DNA of 43,214 nucleotides from Pseudomonas sp. UBA6562 (GTDB lineage Bacteria; Pseudomonadota; Gammaproteobacteria; Pseudomonadales; Pseudomonadaceae): contig NZ_DJJS01000004.1 of the NCBI RefSeq assembly GCF_002434265.1, forward strand, positions 209,753-252,966, in the 5' to 3' direction. Both the position numbers and the translations under genes were made by a program. Position 1 is the stretch's first letter. Each line of letters starts with the position of its first letter. The notes below the pieces were generated by a model that saw only the letters and a list, made by a program, of their open reading frames with translations, ran no database searches and had not been told where the DNA came from. Shown in pieces: positions 1 to 8,081 of the stretch.

Positions 1-37
1 ATACCTTTATTCGGCTCATCGGCTATCCACGGGCATG

Positions 38-67
38 AAAAAGGGCGCCCTGTCAGCCAGGGCACCC
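38..67 (-). terminator. Rho-independent terminator after kgtP
   Basis: The 10-bp arms 43-52 and 58-67 (one mismatch) flank a 5-nt loop. Read on the minus strand, the hairpin is followed by a run of five T at 42-38. It sits about 65 bp beyond the kgtP stop codon, where the dctBD-kgtP transcript would be expected to end. Confidence 0.75.
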
Positions 68-133
68 TCCGATCTGCTGCGTATTACCTCACCTGGGCAC
101 GGCGTCCAGCGCCGCGCACCTAGGCGACACCCT

Positions 134-1450
134 TCAGTCCGTGGTGATCCGCGAATGCTTGCGCGTGTCCTTCATGGTCGCGTACACCAGCAGCGAACAG
201 GCGATGCAGGCGGTGACGTACCAGTAGTAGCCCGTCTCCATGCCGGCGCTTTTGAACCACAGCGCCACGTACTCGGCCGTGCCGCCGAACACCGACACGG
301 TCAGCGCATAGGGCAGGCCCACGCCCAAGGCGCGGATTTCGGTGGGGAACAGTTCGGCTTTGACCACGGCGTTGATCGAGGTGTAGCCGCTGACGATGAT
401 CAGCGCCGCCATGATCAGGAAGAACGCGCCCCACCAGCTCTGGATGGTGTGCAGGGTGGTCAGGATCGGTACGGTGAAGATCGTGCCCAGCACGCCGAAG
501 GCGATCAGGATCGGACGCCGGCCGATCTTGTCCGACAGTGCGCCGATCACCGGTTGCAGGCACATGAACAGGAACAGCGTGGCCGCCGAGATGGTGGTCG
601 AGTCGCTGATGCTCATGCCCACCGTGTTCACCAGATACTTCTGCATGTAGGTGGTGTAGGTGTAGAAGGCCAGGGTGCCGCCCATGGTCAGGCCGACCAC
701 GGTCAGCAGCTCCTTGGGGTGGCGCATCAGGGTGCGCATCAGGCTTTCCTTGGCTTTTTCCTTCTTGGTGAACGACGCGGTCTCTTCCATGCCACGGCGC
801 AGCCACAGGGCGACCACCGCACACAGCGCGCCGATCACGAAGGGTACGCGCCAGCCCCAGGCGTACAGCTCTTCGGTGGTCAGGGTGTTCTGCAGGATGA
901 TCAGCACCGCCAGGGCGATGAGCTGGCCGGAGATCAGCGTCACGTACTGGAAGCTGGAGAAGAAGCCGCGGCGCTCCTTGCTGGCCATCTCGCTGAGGTA
1001 GGTGGCCGAGGTACCATATTCGCCGCCGACCGACAGGCCCTGCATCAAGCGCGCGACCACAAGCAGCACGGGCGCCGCCACACCGATGGTTTCGTAGCCG
1101 GGGGTCAGGGCGATCACCAGGGAACCGGCGCACATCAGCAGCACCGAGGCCATCAGCGCCGCCTTGCGGCCCTTGCGGTCGGCGTACAGGCCCATCAGCC
1201 AGCCGCCGATCGGGCGCATCAGGAAGCCCACGGCGAAGATCGCAGCGGTGTTGAGCAGTTGTGCGGTGGTGTCGCCGGCGGGGAAGAAGGCTTTGGCGAA
1301 GTACAGCGAGAATGCGGCGTAGACGTACCAGTCGTACCATTCGACCATGTTGCCGATCGAGCCACTGAAGATCGATTTGAGTCGGCTGGAGGTGCTACGG
1401 ATGGCGGGCGCGGGCTGCGCCCGGCCTGGCAGGGGAGTGGTGTTATCCAT
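134..1450 (-). CDS. kgtP: 2-oxoglutarate (alpha-ketoglutarate) permease, MFS/MHS family
   Basis: A 438-aa inner-membrane proton symporter of the metabolite:H+ symporter branch of MFS. Characteristic segments include NMVEWYDWYVY near residue 34, GFLMRPIGGWLMG, the loop 2-3 motif DRKGRK, GLSVGGEYGTSATY, FQYVTLISGQL, TYMQKYLVNTVGM, the loop 8-9 motif SDKIGRRP and AEYVALW near the C terminus. These match E. coli KgtP and Pseudomonas PcaT closely, so uptake of 2-oxoglutarate or a related C5 dicarboxylate is the likely role. AGAAGG lies about 8 bp before the ATG. The gene follows dctB-dctD on the same strand. A sigma54-type promoter and upstream dyads lie between dctD and this gene, so activation by the neighbouring DctD-like regulator is inferred. 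Substrate is assigned by family resemblance only. Confidence 0.88.
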   Translation of the reverse strand: MDNTTPLPGRAQPAPAIRSTSSRLKSIFSGSIGNMVEWYDWYVYAAFSLYFAKAFFPAGDTTAQLLNTAAIFAVGFLMRPIGGWLMGLYADRKGRKAALMASVLLMCAGSLVIALTPGYETIGVAAPVLLVVARLMQGLSVGGEYGTSATYLSEMASKERRGFFSSFQYVTLISGQLIALAVLIILQNTLTTEELYAWGWRVPFVIGALCAVVALWLRRGMEETASFTKKEKAKESLMRTLMRHPKELLTVVGLTMGGTLAFYTYTTYMQKYLVNTVGMSISDSTTISAATLFLFMCLQPVIGALSDKIGRRPILIAFGVLGTIFTVPILTTLHTIQSWWGAFFLIMAALIIVSGYTSINAVVKAELFPTEIRALGVGLPYALTVSVFGGTAEYVALWFKSAGMETGYYWYVTACIACSLLVYATMKDTRKHSRITTD

Positions 1451-1466
1451 CAGGGATACCTTCTCA

Positions 1467-1477
1467 TTGTTTTTTTT
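1467..1477 (-). promoter_or_regulatory. A-rich Hfq/Crc-like motif before the kgtP start
   Basis: On the minus strand the leader reads AAAAAAAACAA, about 5 nt upstream of the AGAAGG ribosome binding site. It fits the AAnAAnAA pattern bound by Hfq with Crc in pseudomonads. The match is partly low-complexity, so confidence is modest. Confidence 0.4.
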
Positions 1478-1509
1478 AGGGCCCGCTGTGGCAGGCAGGC
1501 CTGGACGGT

Positions 1510-1525
1510 TGCAGAAGGTATGCCA
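1510..1525 (-). promoter_or_regulatory. Sigma54 (-24/-12) promoter of kgtP
   Basis: The minus strand reads TGGCATACCTTCTGCA. The invariant GG and GC are spaced as in the RpoN consensus TGGCAC-N5-TTGCW, with three mismatches at less conserved positions. Transcription would start near 1500, giving a leader of about 50 nt. The adjacent regulator is a sigma54 activator with an intact GAFTGA loop, which supports the assignment. Confidence 0.7.
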
Positions 1526-1613
1526 ATTGGGTGCGCAGCGATTCGAAAGGGTGCGCAGGCTCGGCCTGAAGCCGTCACAAGGGCCTAGCTAGCGGGCTTG
1601 CACAGCTGAAAAA

Positions 1614-1719
1614 GCAACACTCAGGTGATTCGGTACGTCCTGAAAATACAGTGTTGCGCTCACCTCTAAGCGGAAATCCGCCTATCCATGCTTAACGATG
1701 GGCAAGATTCCGCCTATTC
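1614..1719 (-). promoter_or_regulatory. Candidate upstream activator sites for the DctD-like regulator
   Basis: Repeated dyads lie about 90-200 bp upstream of the -24/-12 element. GCAACACT (1614-1621) is inverted at 1650-1657. AGGTGA (1623-1628) is inverted as TCACCT (1660-1665). GCGGA-AA-TCCGC forms a dyad at about 1670-1681. The half-site TCCGCCTAT is repeated directly at about 1677 and 1710, the latter overlapping the dctD stop. The distance is typical of enhancers for sigma54 activators. Which dyad is the real site cannot be decided by eye. Confidence 0.45.
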
Positions 1720-3048
1720 GCGCTCGATGAAATCCTCGCGCACCAAACCATGGCGCTGCATCTTCTCGTTGAGCGTGCGGCGTGGCAGTTGCAGCGCCTC
1801 CATCACCGCTTTGATCTCGCCTCGATGCTGACGCAAGGCGGCGCGCAGGCACTGCGCTTCGAACGCTTCGAGCTGTTCGGCCAACGACGGGCTGCCGGCA
1901 TCGGCTTGCGTTTCGGGCGCATCGAGTCCCAGCGCATGGCGCTCGGCAGCATTGGCCAGTTCGCGTACGTTGCCGGGCCAGTCGTGGGCCAGCAGTTGCG
2001 TCAGTTGCAGCGCCGACAGCGGCGCGGTCTGACGGCCCAGGCGCTCGGCGCTGTGGCGGGCGAAGTGCTCGAACAGCAGCGGAATGTCTTCGCGGCGCTC
2101 GCGCAGGGGCGCCAGGCGCAGTTCGGCGACGTTCAGGCGATAGGCGAGGTCTTCGCGGAAGCGCCCGGCACGGGCCTCCTCGAGCAGGTCGGGCTTGGTC
2201 GCGGCGATCACCCGCACATCGACGCTGATGCTTTGGTTGGCGCCCAGACGCTCGAGCTTCTGCTCCTGGATCACCCTCAGCAGCTTGGCCTGCTGGGCCA
2301 GCGGCATGCTTTCGATCTCGTCGAGGAACAGCGTGCCGCCGTGGGCGTATTCGAGCTTGCCGATGCGCTTGCCCTGGGCGCCGGTGAAGGCGCCGCTCTC
2401 GTGGCCGAACAGCTCGGCCTCGAACAGAGCCTCGGGAATCGCTGCGCAGTTGAGGGCCACGAAAGGTTTGCCGGACCGCGGGCCATAGTCGTGCAGGCAG
2501 CGCGCCACGCGCTCCTTGCCGCTGCCGGTCTCGCCGCGGATCAGCACGTTGACCGGCAGGGCGGCCAATTCCAGCACCTGTCGGCGCAACTGCTGCAGGC
2601 CTTGCGACATGCCCAGCAAGGTGCCTTCCAGGCGCGACTTGAGGTCGGCCTGCTCGTGCAGGCGTCGGTTCTCCAGCACCAGTTGGCGCTTTTCCAGAGC
2701 GCGGCGCAGGCTGCCGAGCAGGTGTTGCGGCGTGAAGGGCTTTTCCAGCAAGTCGTAGGCGCCGCGGCGCATCGCATCGACCGCCATCGGCACGTCGCCA
2801 TGCCCGGTGAGCAGGATCACCGGCAGGTCGGCATCGCGCTGCTGCAACCGTTCGAGCAGTTGCAGACCGTCCATGCCCGGCATGCGCACATCGCTGATCA
2901 CCACACCGGGGAAGTGCGTGGGCAACTGCGCCAGGCAGGCCTCGGCGCGGTCGTGCAGCTGCACGTCGAAGCCCGACAGGCTCAGCCATTGTTCGATGGC
3001 CGTGCGGATGCTCGCTTCATCGTCGATGACCATCACCGAATTCAACAT
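1714..3048 (-). CDS. dctD: Sigma54-dependent response regulator, DctD/MifR type
   Basis: A 444-aa cytoplasmic activator with three domains. The receiver has acidic residues D9/D10, phospho-acceptor D53 in VVISDVRMPG and a KPF lysine near residue 103. The AAA+ sigma54-interaction domain has Walker A GETGSGKE and the GAFTGA loop. A Fis-type helix-turn-helix (AVMEALQLPRRTLNEKMQ) ends the protein. The start is the ATG at 3048, which overlaps the dctB stop by 7 bp (ATGTTGA), so translation is probably coupled to dctB. It would be phosphorylated by DctB and activate sigma54 promoters of carboxylate transport genes. The target nearest to hand is kgtP immediately downstream. In P. aeruginosa the homologous MifR controls a 2-oxoglutarate permease, so a MifR-like role is as likely as C4-dicarboxylate control. 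Confidence 0.9.
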   Translation of the reverse strand: MLNSVMVIDDEASIRTAIEQWLSLSGFDVQLHDRAEACLAQLPTHFPGVVISDVRMPGMDGLQLLERLQQRDADLPVILLTGHGDVPMAVDAMRRGAYDLLEKPFTPQHLLGSLRRALEKRQLVLENRRLHEQADLKSRLEGTLLGMSQGLQQLRRQVLELAALPVNVLIRGETGSGKERVARCLHDYGPRSGKPFVALNCAAIPEALFEAELFGHESGAFTGAQGKRIGKLEYAHGGTLFLDEIESMPLAQQAKLLRVIQEQKLERLGANQSISVDVRVIAATKPDLLEEARAGRFREDLAYRLNVAELRLAPLRERREDIPLLFEHFARHSAERLGRQTAPLSALQLTQLLAHDWPGNVRELANAAERHALGLDAPETQADAGSPSLAEQLEAFEAQCLRAALRQHRGEIKAVMEALQLPRRTLNEKMQRHGLVREDFIERE

Positions 3049-4799
3049 ACAGGCTCCAGATCGCAGGGCAGGGAGAGGGTGAAGCAGGCGCCGCCGGCCA
3101 GGTTCTCGACCCGCAACTGGCCACCGGCCTCGTGCACGATACCGTAGGAAATCGCCAGCCCCAGCCCCAGCCCGTCGCCCACCGGTTTGGTGGTGAAGAA
3201 GGGGTCGAAGACTTTGGGCAGGTCGGCTTCGGCAATGCCGCCACCCGAATCGATCACGCTCAGGCGCCAGTCGGGGCCGGCGTGCTCGATGCGGATCTCC
3301 AGGCGCTTGAAGCGTTTGTCGGCCATGGCGTCCAGGGCGTTGTGCAAGAGGTTGATCAGCACCTGCTCCAGGCGGATGGCGTCGCCGCGCACCCAGGCCG
3401 GGCGCGCCAGATACAGGGCCAGATCGATGCCGTCGCTGCGCAGGCGGGTGTCGAGCAGTTGCAGGGATTGATCGACCACGGTGGCCAGGTCCAGACGCTC
3501 GCGCAAGCCGCCGGGGCTGTTGCGGGCGAAGGTCTTCAGGTGGCCGGTGAGCGCGGCCATGCGTGCGAGCATCTGTTCCAGCGGCTCCAGGGCCTGGCGG
3601 GCCTGGTCGATGCGGCCATGGTCGAGCAGCAGGCGCAGGGTCTCCAGTTGCATGCGCTGGGTGGTCAGCGGCTGGTTGATCTCGTGGGCCAGGGCCGCCG
3701 ACATCTGCCCCAGGGCCGCCAGCTTGGCGCTCTGCACCAGGCCTTCTTGGGCGGTGCGCAGCTCGCGGGTGCGTTGCTCCACTTCGCGCTCCAGCGCTTC
3801 GCGGCTGCGCTGGCGCAGACGTGCCAAGCGCAGGCGCTGGCTGACGAACAGCGTGGCGAATACCAGGCTCAACCACACCGCCGCCGCGCCCAAGGCGGCG
3901 TTGCGGCCGTCTTCGCCCAATTGCGGTTGACGCAGCAGGTGCAAGGTCCAGCCTTCGCTGTCCAGCGGCAGGCTTTCCCAGAGGTAATCGCGGCTGCCTT
4001 GCGGGCCTTGCACGCGGCTCAGGCGGCTGTGCTCGGTGAAGCGGCTCAGCACCTGGTGTTGCAGCGGGCGCAGGGGTTGCTTGTCGTACTGCCGGGTTTC
4101 GGCGAGCTCGGCGCGGTCGTCACGGCTGAGCGAGCGCAGTTCGCGGTAACGCCAGCCTTCCTGGTTGGCGATGAAGATGATCCCGCGCGCATCGCTGACC
4201 AGCACCACGTCGCTGCCCTGGCGCCAATCGCGTTCCAGCTCGGGAAACTCCAGCTTGACCACCATCGCACCCAGAAAGCGCTCGTGTTCGTCGTTCACCG
4301 CGCTGGAGAGGAAGTAGCCCGGCACGCCGCTGGTGACGCCCACGGCGAAGAAACGCCCGGTGCCTTCGCTGCGGGTCTGCTTGAAGTACGGGCGAAAGCC
4401 GTAGTTGGAGCCGACGTAGCTGGTCGGCAGGCGCCAGTTGCTGGCCGCTACGGCAAGGCCGGTAGGGTCGAGCAGTTCCAGGGTCGAGGACTGCGCCGCG
4501 CCATTGATGCGTTCCAGTTTGCGGTTGAGCGCCTCCTGCGCCGCCCCCTCGACCGGCCCGCGCAGGGCCGCGATCAATTCCGGGTCGAGGGCGAGCACGG
4601 CGGGCAGGGCGCGGTAGCGTTCGATCAGGGTGTGCAGGGACGTGGCGTACAGGCTCAGTTGCTCGCTGGCGCGCATGGCATCGGCGCGCATCGCGTCGCG
4701 CTTGGCGTGCTGCATGGCCCAGCCGGCGCTGAGCACGGTGCCGGCGACGATGGTCAGAATCATCAGCCCCAGACGCAGGGCGCGGTAGGACAGTGGCAT
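3042..4799 (-). CDS. dctB: Carboxylate-sensing histidine kinase, DctB/MifS type
   Basis: A 585-aa membrane sensor kinase. An N-terminal transmembrane helix (about residues 8-28) is followed by a periplasmic Cache-like region of about 260 residues containing YGFRPYFKQ and SSAVNDEHERFLGAMVVK, then a second helix near residue 300 and a Glu/Arg-rich coiled coil. The HisKA motif LAHEINQP follows, with H372 as the predicted phosphorylation site, then the HATPase domain (LINLLHNALDAM, DSGGGI, DGLGLGLAIS). The ATG at 4799 is preferred because AGGGGA lies about 8 bp upstream and the membrane helix begins right after it. An in-frame ATG at 4865 would add 22 unlikely residues. The periplasmic domain should bind a C4/C5 carboxylate; the ligand is not evident from sequence. 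Confidence 0.9.
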   Translation of the reverse strand: MPLSYRALRLGLMILTIVAGTVLSAGWAMQHAKRDAMRADAMRASEQLSLYATSLHTLIERYRALPAVLALDPELIAALRGPVEGAAQEALNRKLERINGAAQSSTLELLDPTGLAVAASNWRLPTSYVGSNYGFRPYFKQTRSEGTGRFFAVGVTSGVPGYFLSSAVNDEHERFLGAMVVKLEFPELERDWRQGSDVVLVSDARGIIFIANQEGWRYRELRSLSRDDRAELAETRQYDKQPLRPLQHQVLSRFTEHSRLSRVQGPQGSRDYLWESLPLDSEGWTLHLLRQPQLGEDGRNAALGAAAVWLSLVFATLFVSQRLRLARLRQRSREALEREVEQRTRELRTAQEGLVQSAKLAALGQMSAALAHEINQPLTTQRMQLETLRLLLDHGRIDQARQALEPLEQMLARMAALTGHLKTFARNSPGGLRERLDLATVVDQSLQLLDTRLRSDGIDLALYLARPAWVRGDAIRLEQVLINLLHNALDAMADKRFKRLEIRIEHAGPDWRLSVIDSGGGIAEADLPKVFDPFFTTKPVGDGLGLGLAISYGIVHEAGGQLRVENLAGGACFTLSLPCDLEPVC

Positions 4800-4835
4800 G
4801 GGGCGATCCCCTGGAAGGAAGTAGCCGGGCGATGG

Positions 4836-4871
4836 CTCGGGGTCGGGGCGCCGTTGCGGCGGCACCCCGAG
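4836..4871 (-). other. Strong hairpin between bglX and dctB
   Basis: CTCGGGGT at 4836-4843 pairs perfectly with 4864-4871, enclosing an inner GCCG/CGGC stem. No T-run follows on the minus strand, so it is not a convincing intrinsic terminator. It may limit read-through from bglX or act in the dctB leader. Confidence 0.4.
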
Positions 4872-4877
4872 CTGCGG

Positions 4878-7166
4878 TCAGCGTAGGTCGAACGACTGCT
4901 GCTGCACGTCTTGGGAGTCCAATCCCACTTGCACGTTGAAGGTGCCCGCTTCGGCCACGTGCTGCAGCTGGGCGTTGTAGAACTTCAGGTCGTCCTCGCC
5001 CAGTTCGAAAGCGAGGGTGCGCGATTCGCCGGCCTTGAGCATCAGCTTCTCGAAACGCTTGAGTTCCTTCACCGGCCGGCTCATGGAGCCGGTCACGTCC
5101 TGCAGGTAGAGCTGCACCACGGTTTCGCCATCGCGCTTGCCGGTGTTGCGCACCGTGACCTTGGCCTGCAAGGTTTCGCCGCGTTGCAGGTGCTTGCTCG
5201 ACAGGCTCAGGTCGGACAGCGCGAAACTGCTGTAGCTCAAGCCGTAGCCGAAGGGGTACAGCGGGCCGTTGGGTTCCTCGAAGTACTGCGAGGTGTAGTT
5301 GCCCGGCTGCCCTGGGGTGAACGGGCGGCCGATGCTCAGGTGGTTGTAGTACAGCGGAATCTGTCCCACCGAACGGGGGAAGGTGATCGGCAGCTTGCCG
5401 GACGGGTTGTAGTCGCCGAACAGCACGTCGGCGATGGCGTTGCCGCCCTCGGTACCGCTGAACCAGGTTTCCAGAATGGCGTCGGCCTGCTCGCGTTCCC
5501 AGCCGATCGACAGCGGCCTGCCGTTCATCAGCACCAGCACCAGGGGCTTGCCGGTGGCTTTCAAGGCCTTGATCAGCTCGCGCTGGCTGGCCGGGATTTC
5601 CAGGGTGGTGCGGCTCGACGACTCGTGCGACATCCCGCGCGACTCGCCGACCACGGCCACCACCACGTCGGCCTGCTGGGCGGCCTTGACCGCCTCGTCG
5701 ATCAGCACCGCGGGCGGGCGCGGGTCGTCGACGATTTCCGGGGCGTCGAAGTTGAGGAAGTTGAGGTAATCCAGAATCGCCTTGTCGCCGGTGACGTTGG
5801 CGCCCTTGGCGTAGACCAGCTTGCCCCGGCCGTCGAGCGCCCGGCGCAGGCCTTCGCGCACGGTCACCGAATGCTGCGGCCGGCCATCGGCGGCCCAGCT
5901 GCCCATCATGTCGATGGGCGCGTCGGCCAGTGGGCCGACCACGGCGATGGCGGCGGATTTGCTCAGGGGCAGGGTCTGTTCGCGGTTCTCCAGCAGCACC
6001 AGGCTGCGCTTGGCCACGTCGCGGGCGGCGTCGCGGTGCAGGCGCGATTCGGCGTAGGTGTCCGGCACGTCGTCTTCGGGCTTGCCGATGCGCACGTAAG
6101 GGTCTTTGAACAGGCCCATTTCGTACTTGGCACCGAGCACTTCGCGCACCGCCTGGTCGAGCTCGGCCTGGCTCACTTCGCCGGATTTCAGCAGCCCGGG
6201 CAGTTCCTCGCCGTAGAGCGAGTCGTTCATGCTCATGTCGATTCCGGCCTTGATCGCCAGCTTGGCCGCCTCGCGACCGTCGCGGGCCACGCCGTGGCGG
6301 ATCAGCTCCTGGATCGCGCCGTGGTCGCTGATGGTCACGCCTTTGAAGCCCCAGTCCTTGCGCAGCAGGTCGTTCATCAGCCAGGTGTTGGCGGTGGCCG
6401 GCACGCCGTTGATCGAGTTCAGCGCCACCATCACGCCACCGGCGCCGGCATCGATGCCGGCGCGGTAGGGCGGCAGGTAGTCGTTGTACATCTTCGGCAG
6501 GCTCATATCGACCGTGTTGTAGTCCCGCCCGCCTTCCACCGCACCGTACAGGGCGAAATGCTTGACGATGGCCAGGATGCTGTCGCGCTCGGCCGGGCTT
6601 TTGCCCTGAAAGGCGCGGACCATCGTTTCGCTGATGCGCGAGGTGAGGTAGGTGTCCTCGCCGAAGCCTTCGCTGGTGCGACCCCAGCGCGGATCGCGGG
6701 CGATGTCGACCATGGGCGCGAAGGTCATGTCCAGGGCGTCGGCCGAGGCTTCGATGGCCGAGGTACGGCCGACCTGGGCGATGGCCGCCAAGTCCCAGCT
6801 CGAGGCCAGGCCCAGGCTGATGGGGAAGATGGTGCGCTCGCCGTGCACGGTGTCGTAGGCGAAGAACATCGGGATCTTCAATCGGCTGCGCATGGCCGCG
6901 TCCTGCATGGGACGGTTTTCGGCGGCGGTGCGCGAGTTGAAGGTGCCGCCTATGCGGCCGGCGGCGATTTCCTCGCGGATCGTCTGCGCGGTCATTTCCG
7001 GGCCGATGCTGATCAGGCGCAACTGGCCGATCTTCTCGGCCTGGTTCATCTGCCCCAGCAGGTGGTCGATGAAGGCCTGCTTGTCTTGCAGGGCGGGAGC
7101 GGCGTCGGCGGCGAGGGCCGCCTGACTGACAAGGGCGAAAGCCAAGCCCAGCAAAGGCAATTTCAT
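4878..7166 (-). CDS. bglX: Periplasmic beta-glucosidase, glycoside hydrolase family 3
   Basis: A 762-aa precursor with a signal peptide (MKLPLLGLAFALVSQAALAA) and the full GH3 layout: N-terminal barrel with DPRWGRTSEGFGEDTYLTS and KHFALYGAVEGGRDYN, the nucleophile motif GVTISDHGA (predicted D281), the C-terminal sandwich domain with WERE.ADAILETWFSGTEGGNAIADVLFGD, and a final fibronectin III-like domain. Length and motifs match BglX. It should hydrolyse terminal beta-linked glucose from oligosaccharides in the periplasm. The ATG at 7166 is chosen because the signal peptide begins there and GGAA lies about 8 bp upstream; an ATG at 7181 is the alternative. It points the same way as dctB, with a 78-bp gap containing a hairpin, and is probably transcribed separately. 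Confidence 0.92.
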   Translation of the reverse strand: MKLPLLGLAFALVSQAALAADAAPALQDKQAFIDHLLGQMNQAEKIGQLRLISIGPEMTAQTIREEIAAGRIGGTFNSRTAAENRPMQDAAMRSRLKIPMFFAYDTVHGERTIFPISLGLASSWDLAAIAQVGRTSAIEASADALDMTFAPMVDIARDPRWGRTSEGFGEDTYLTSRISETMVRAFQGKSPAERDSILAIVKHFALYGAVEGGRDYNTVDMSLPKMYNDYLPPYRAGIDAGAGGVMVALNSINGVPATANTWLMNDLLRKDWGFKGVTISDHGAIQELIRHGVARDGREAAKLAIKAGIDMSMNDSLYGEELPGLLKSGEVSQAELDQAVREVLGAKYEMGLFKDPYVRIGKPEDDVPDTYAESRLHRDAARDVAKRSLVLLENREQTLPLSKSAAIAVVGPLADAPIDMMGSWAADGRPQHSVTVREGLRRALDGRGKLVYAKGANVTGDKAILDYLNFLNFDAPEIVDDPRPPAVLIDEAVKAAQQADVVVAVVGESRGMSHESSSRTTLEIPASQRELIKALKATGKPLVLVLMNGRPLSIGWEREQADAILETWFSGTEGGNAIADVLFGDYNPSGKLPITFPRSVGQIPLYYNHLSIGRPFTPGQPGNYTSQYFEEPNGPLYPFGYGLSYSSFALSDLSLSSKHLQRGETLQAKVTVRNTGKRDGETVVQLYLQDVTGSMSRPVKELKRFEKLMLKAGESRTLAFELGEDDLKFYNAQLQHVAEAGTFNVQVGLDSQDVQQQSFDLR

Positions 7167-7366
7167 GGTCGATTCCGTCATGGGGCGCAGGCCGTCTCCG
7201 GGGGGAGTACGGGCAACCGAAGTGTTCGGGCGGCTATTGTTGTACAGTGCGTCGGGCCACGGCATGCCGGTCTGCCGATGGCCGGCGCCGAATTATGCCT
7301 GATTATGGCTGTGGCTCCAGAACCACGATGCACCCATAACTATAAGAAGCCACCGAGACCCAGGGC

Positions 7367-7984
7367 ATGACTTCGCTCACCCCCTTGCAACAGCGCCAGA
7401 TCGTCGAGGCCGTCGCCGGCGCCGAGCGGCGCACCGCGGCCACCGTGCGTGTAGTGCTGGCGCGCCGCACCGATGACTACCCCTACCTCCCGCTGTTCTG
7501 GGCCGCCTCGCTGGCCTTGGCCGTCCCTTGGCTGGTGCAGGCGGTGTTCGGCTGGCATCTGGGCCGGGGGCTGATGCTGCTGCACGGTCTGCTGTTTATC
7601 GGCCTGTGCCTGCTACTGCGCCATCCGCGCCTGAACGGCCGGCTGGTGCCACCTGCATTGCGTCGCCGGCAGGCGGCGCGGCTGGCACGCCAGCAATTGG
7701 AGCTGCAAGACGTGGGGCAGGGAAGGTTGCTGATCTTCGTGTGCGAGGCCGAGCGTTATGTGCAGATCCTCCACGACGCCACGCTCGCGCCGGCTGTCGC
7801 GGCCGGTACGCGGCACCTCATCGAGGCCCGGCTGCGCGCCGACCTCGCCCAGGAGCGACTGTTGCCCGGGCTGTTGCTGGCCATCGAACGTTGCGCCGAT
7901 CTGCTCGAAGCGCTGCCGCCGGAAACTGGACGGACACCGCCAGCCCAACGCCTGGCCGGCCAGCGCCTGACGCTGCTCGATTAG
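7367..7984 (+). CDS. TPM-domain-like membrane-associated protein
   Basis: A 205-aa protein. The N-terminal part (RTAATVRVVLARRTDDYPYLPL) is followed by two hydrophobic segments (about residues 46-62 and 68-83). An Arg-rich linker comes next, then a soluble region with GRLLIFVCEAERYVQILHD, AGTRHLIEARLRADL and a final GLLLAIERCADLLEALPP. The order of motifs resembles small TPM (YgcG/DUF477-like) proteins of pseudomonads, which have been linked to membrane or phosphatase functions. No biochemical role can be stated here. It is divergent from bglX with about 200 bp between them, and is followed by a methyltransferase on the same strand after about 100 bp. Confidence 0.65.
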   Translation: MTSLTPLQQRQIVEAVAGAERRTAATVRVVLARRTDDYPYLPLFWAASLALAVPWLVQAVFGWHLGRGLMLLHGLLFIGLCLLLRHPRLNGRLVPPALRRRQAARLARQQLELQDVGQGRLLIFVCEAERYVQILHDATLAPAVAAGTRHLIEARLRADLAQERLLPGLLLAIERCADLLEALPPETGRTPPAQRLAGQRLTLLD

Positions 7985-8081
7985 CCGCGCCCATCGCCTG
8001 GCGCTTCGCCTACCTGCGCCGGCCACGTAGAATGCGCGCCATTGCGCCCTGCGCTCCCGCACTCCGAGGCACCCGCTGTCC

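Noticed and set aside
4836..4871. bglX/dctB hairpin as an intrinsic terminator
   Set aside because: The stem is strong but no T-run follows on the minus strand; it is listed only as a hairpin.
4911..7370. Very long open frame antisense to bglX on the plus strand
   Set aside because: It is Gln/Gly/Arg/His/Val-rich without any domain and mirrors a clear GH3 gene. Such antisense frames are common in high-GC DNA with strong third-position bias.
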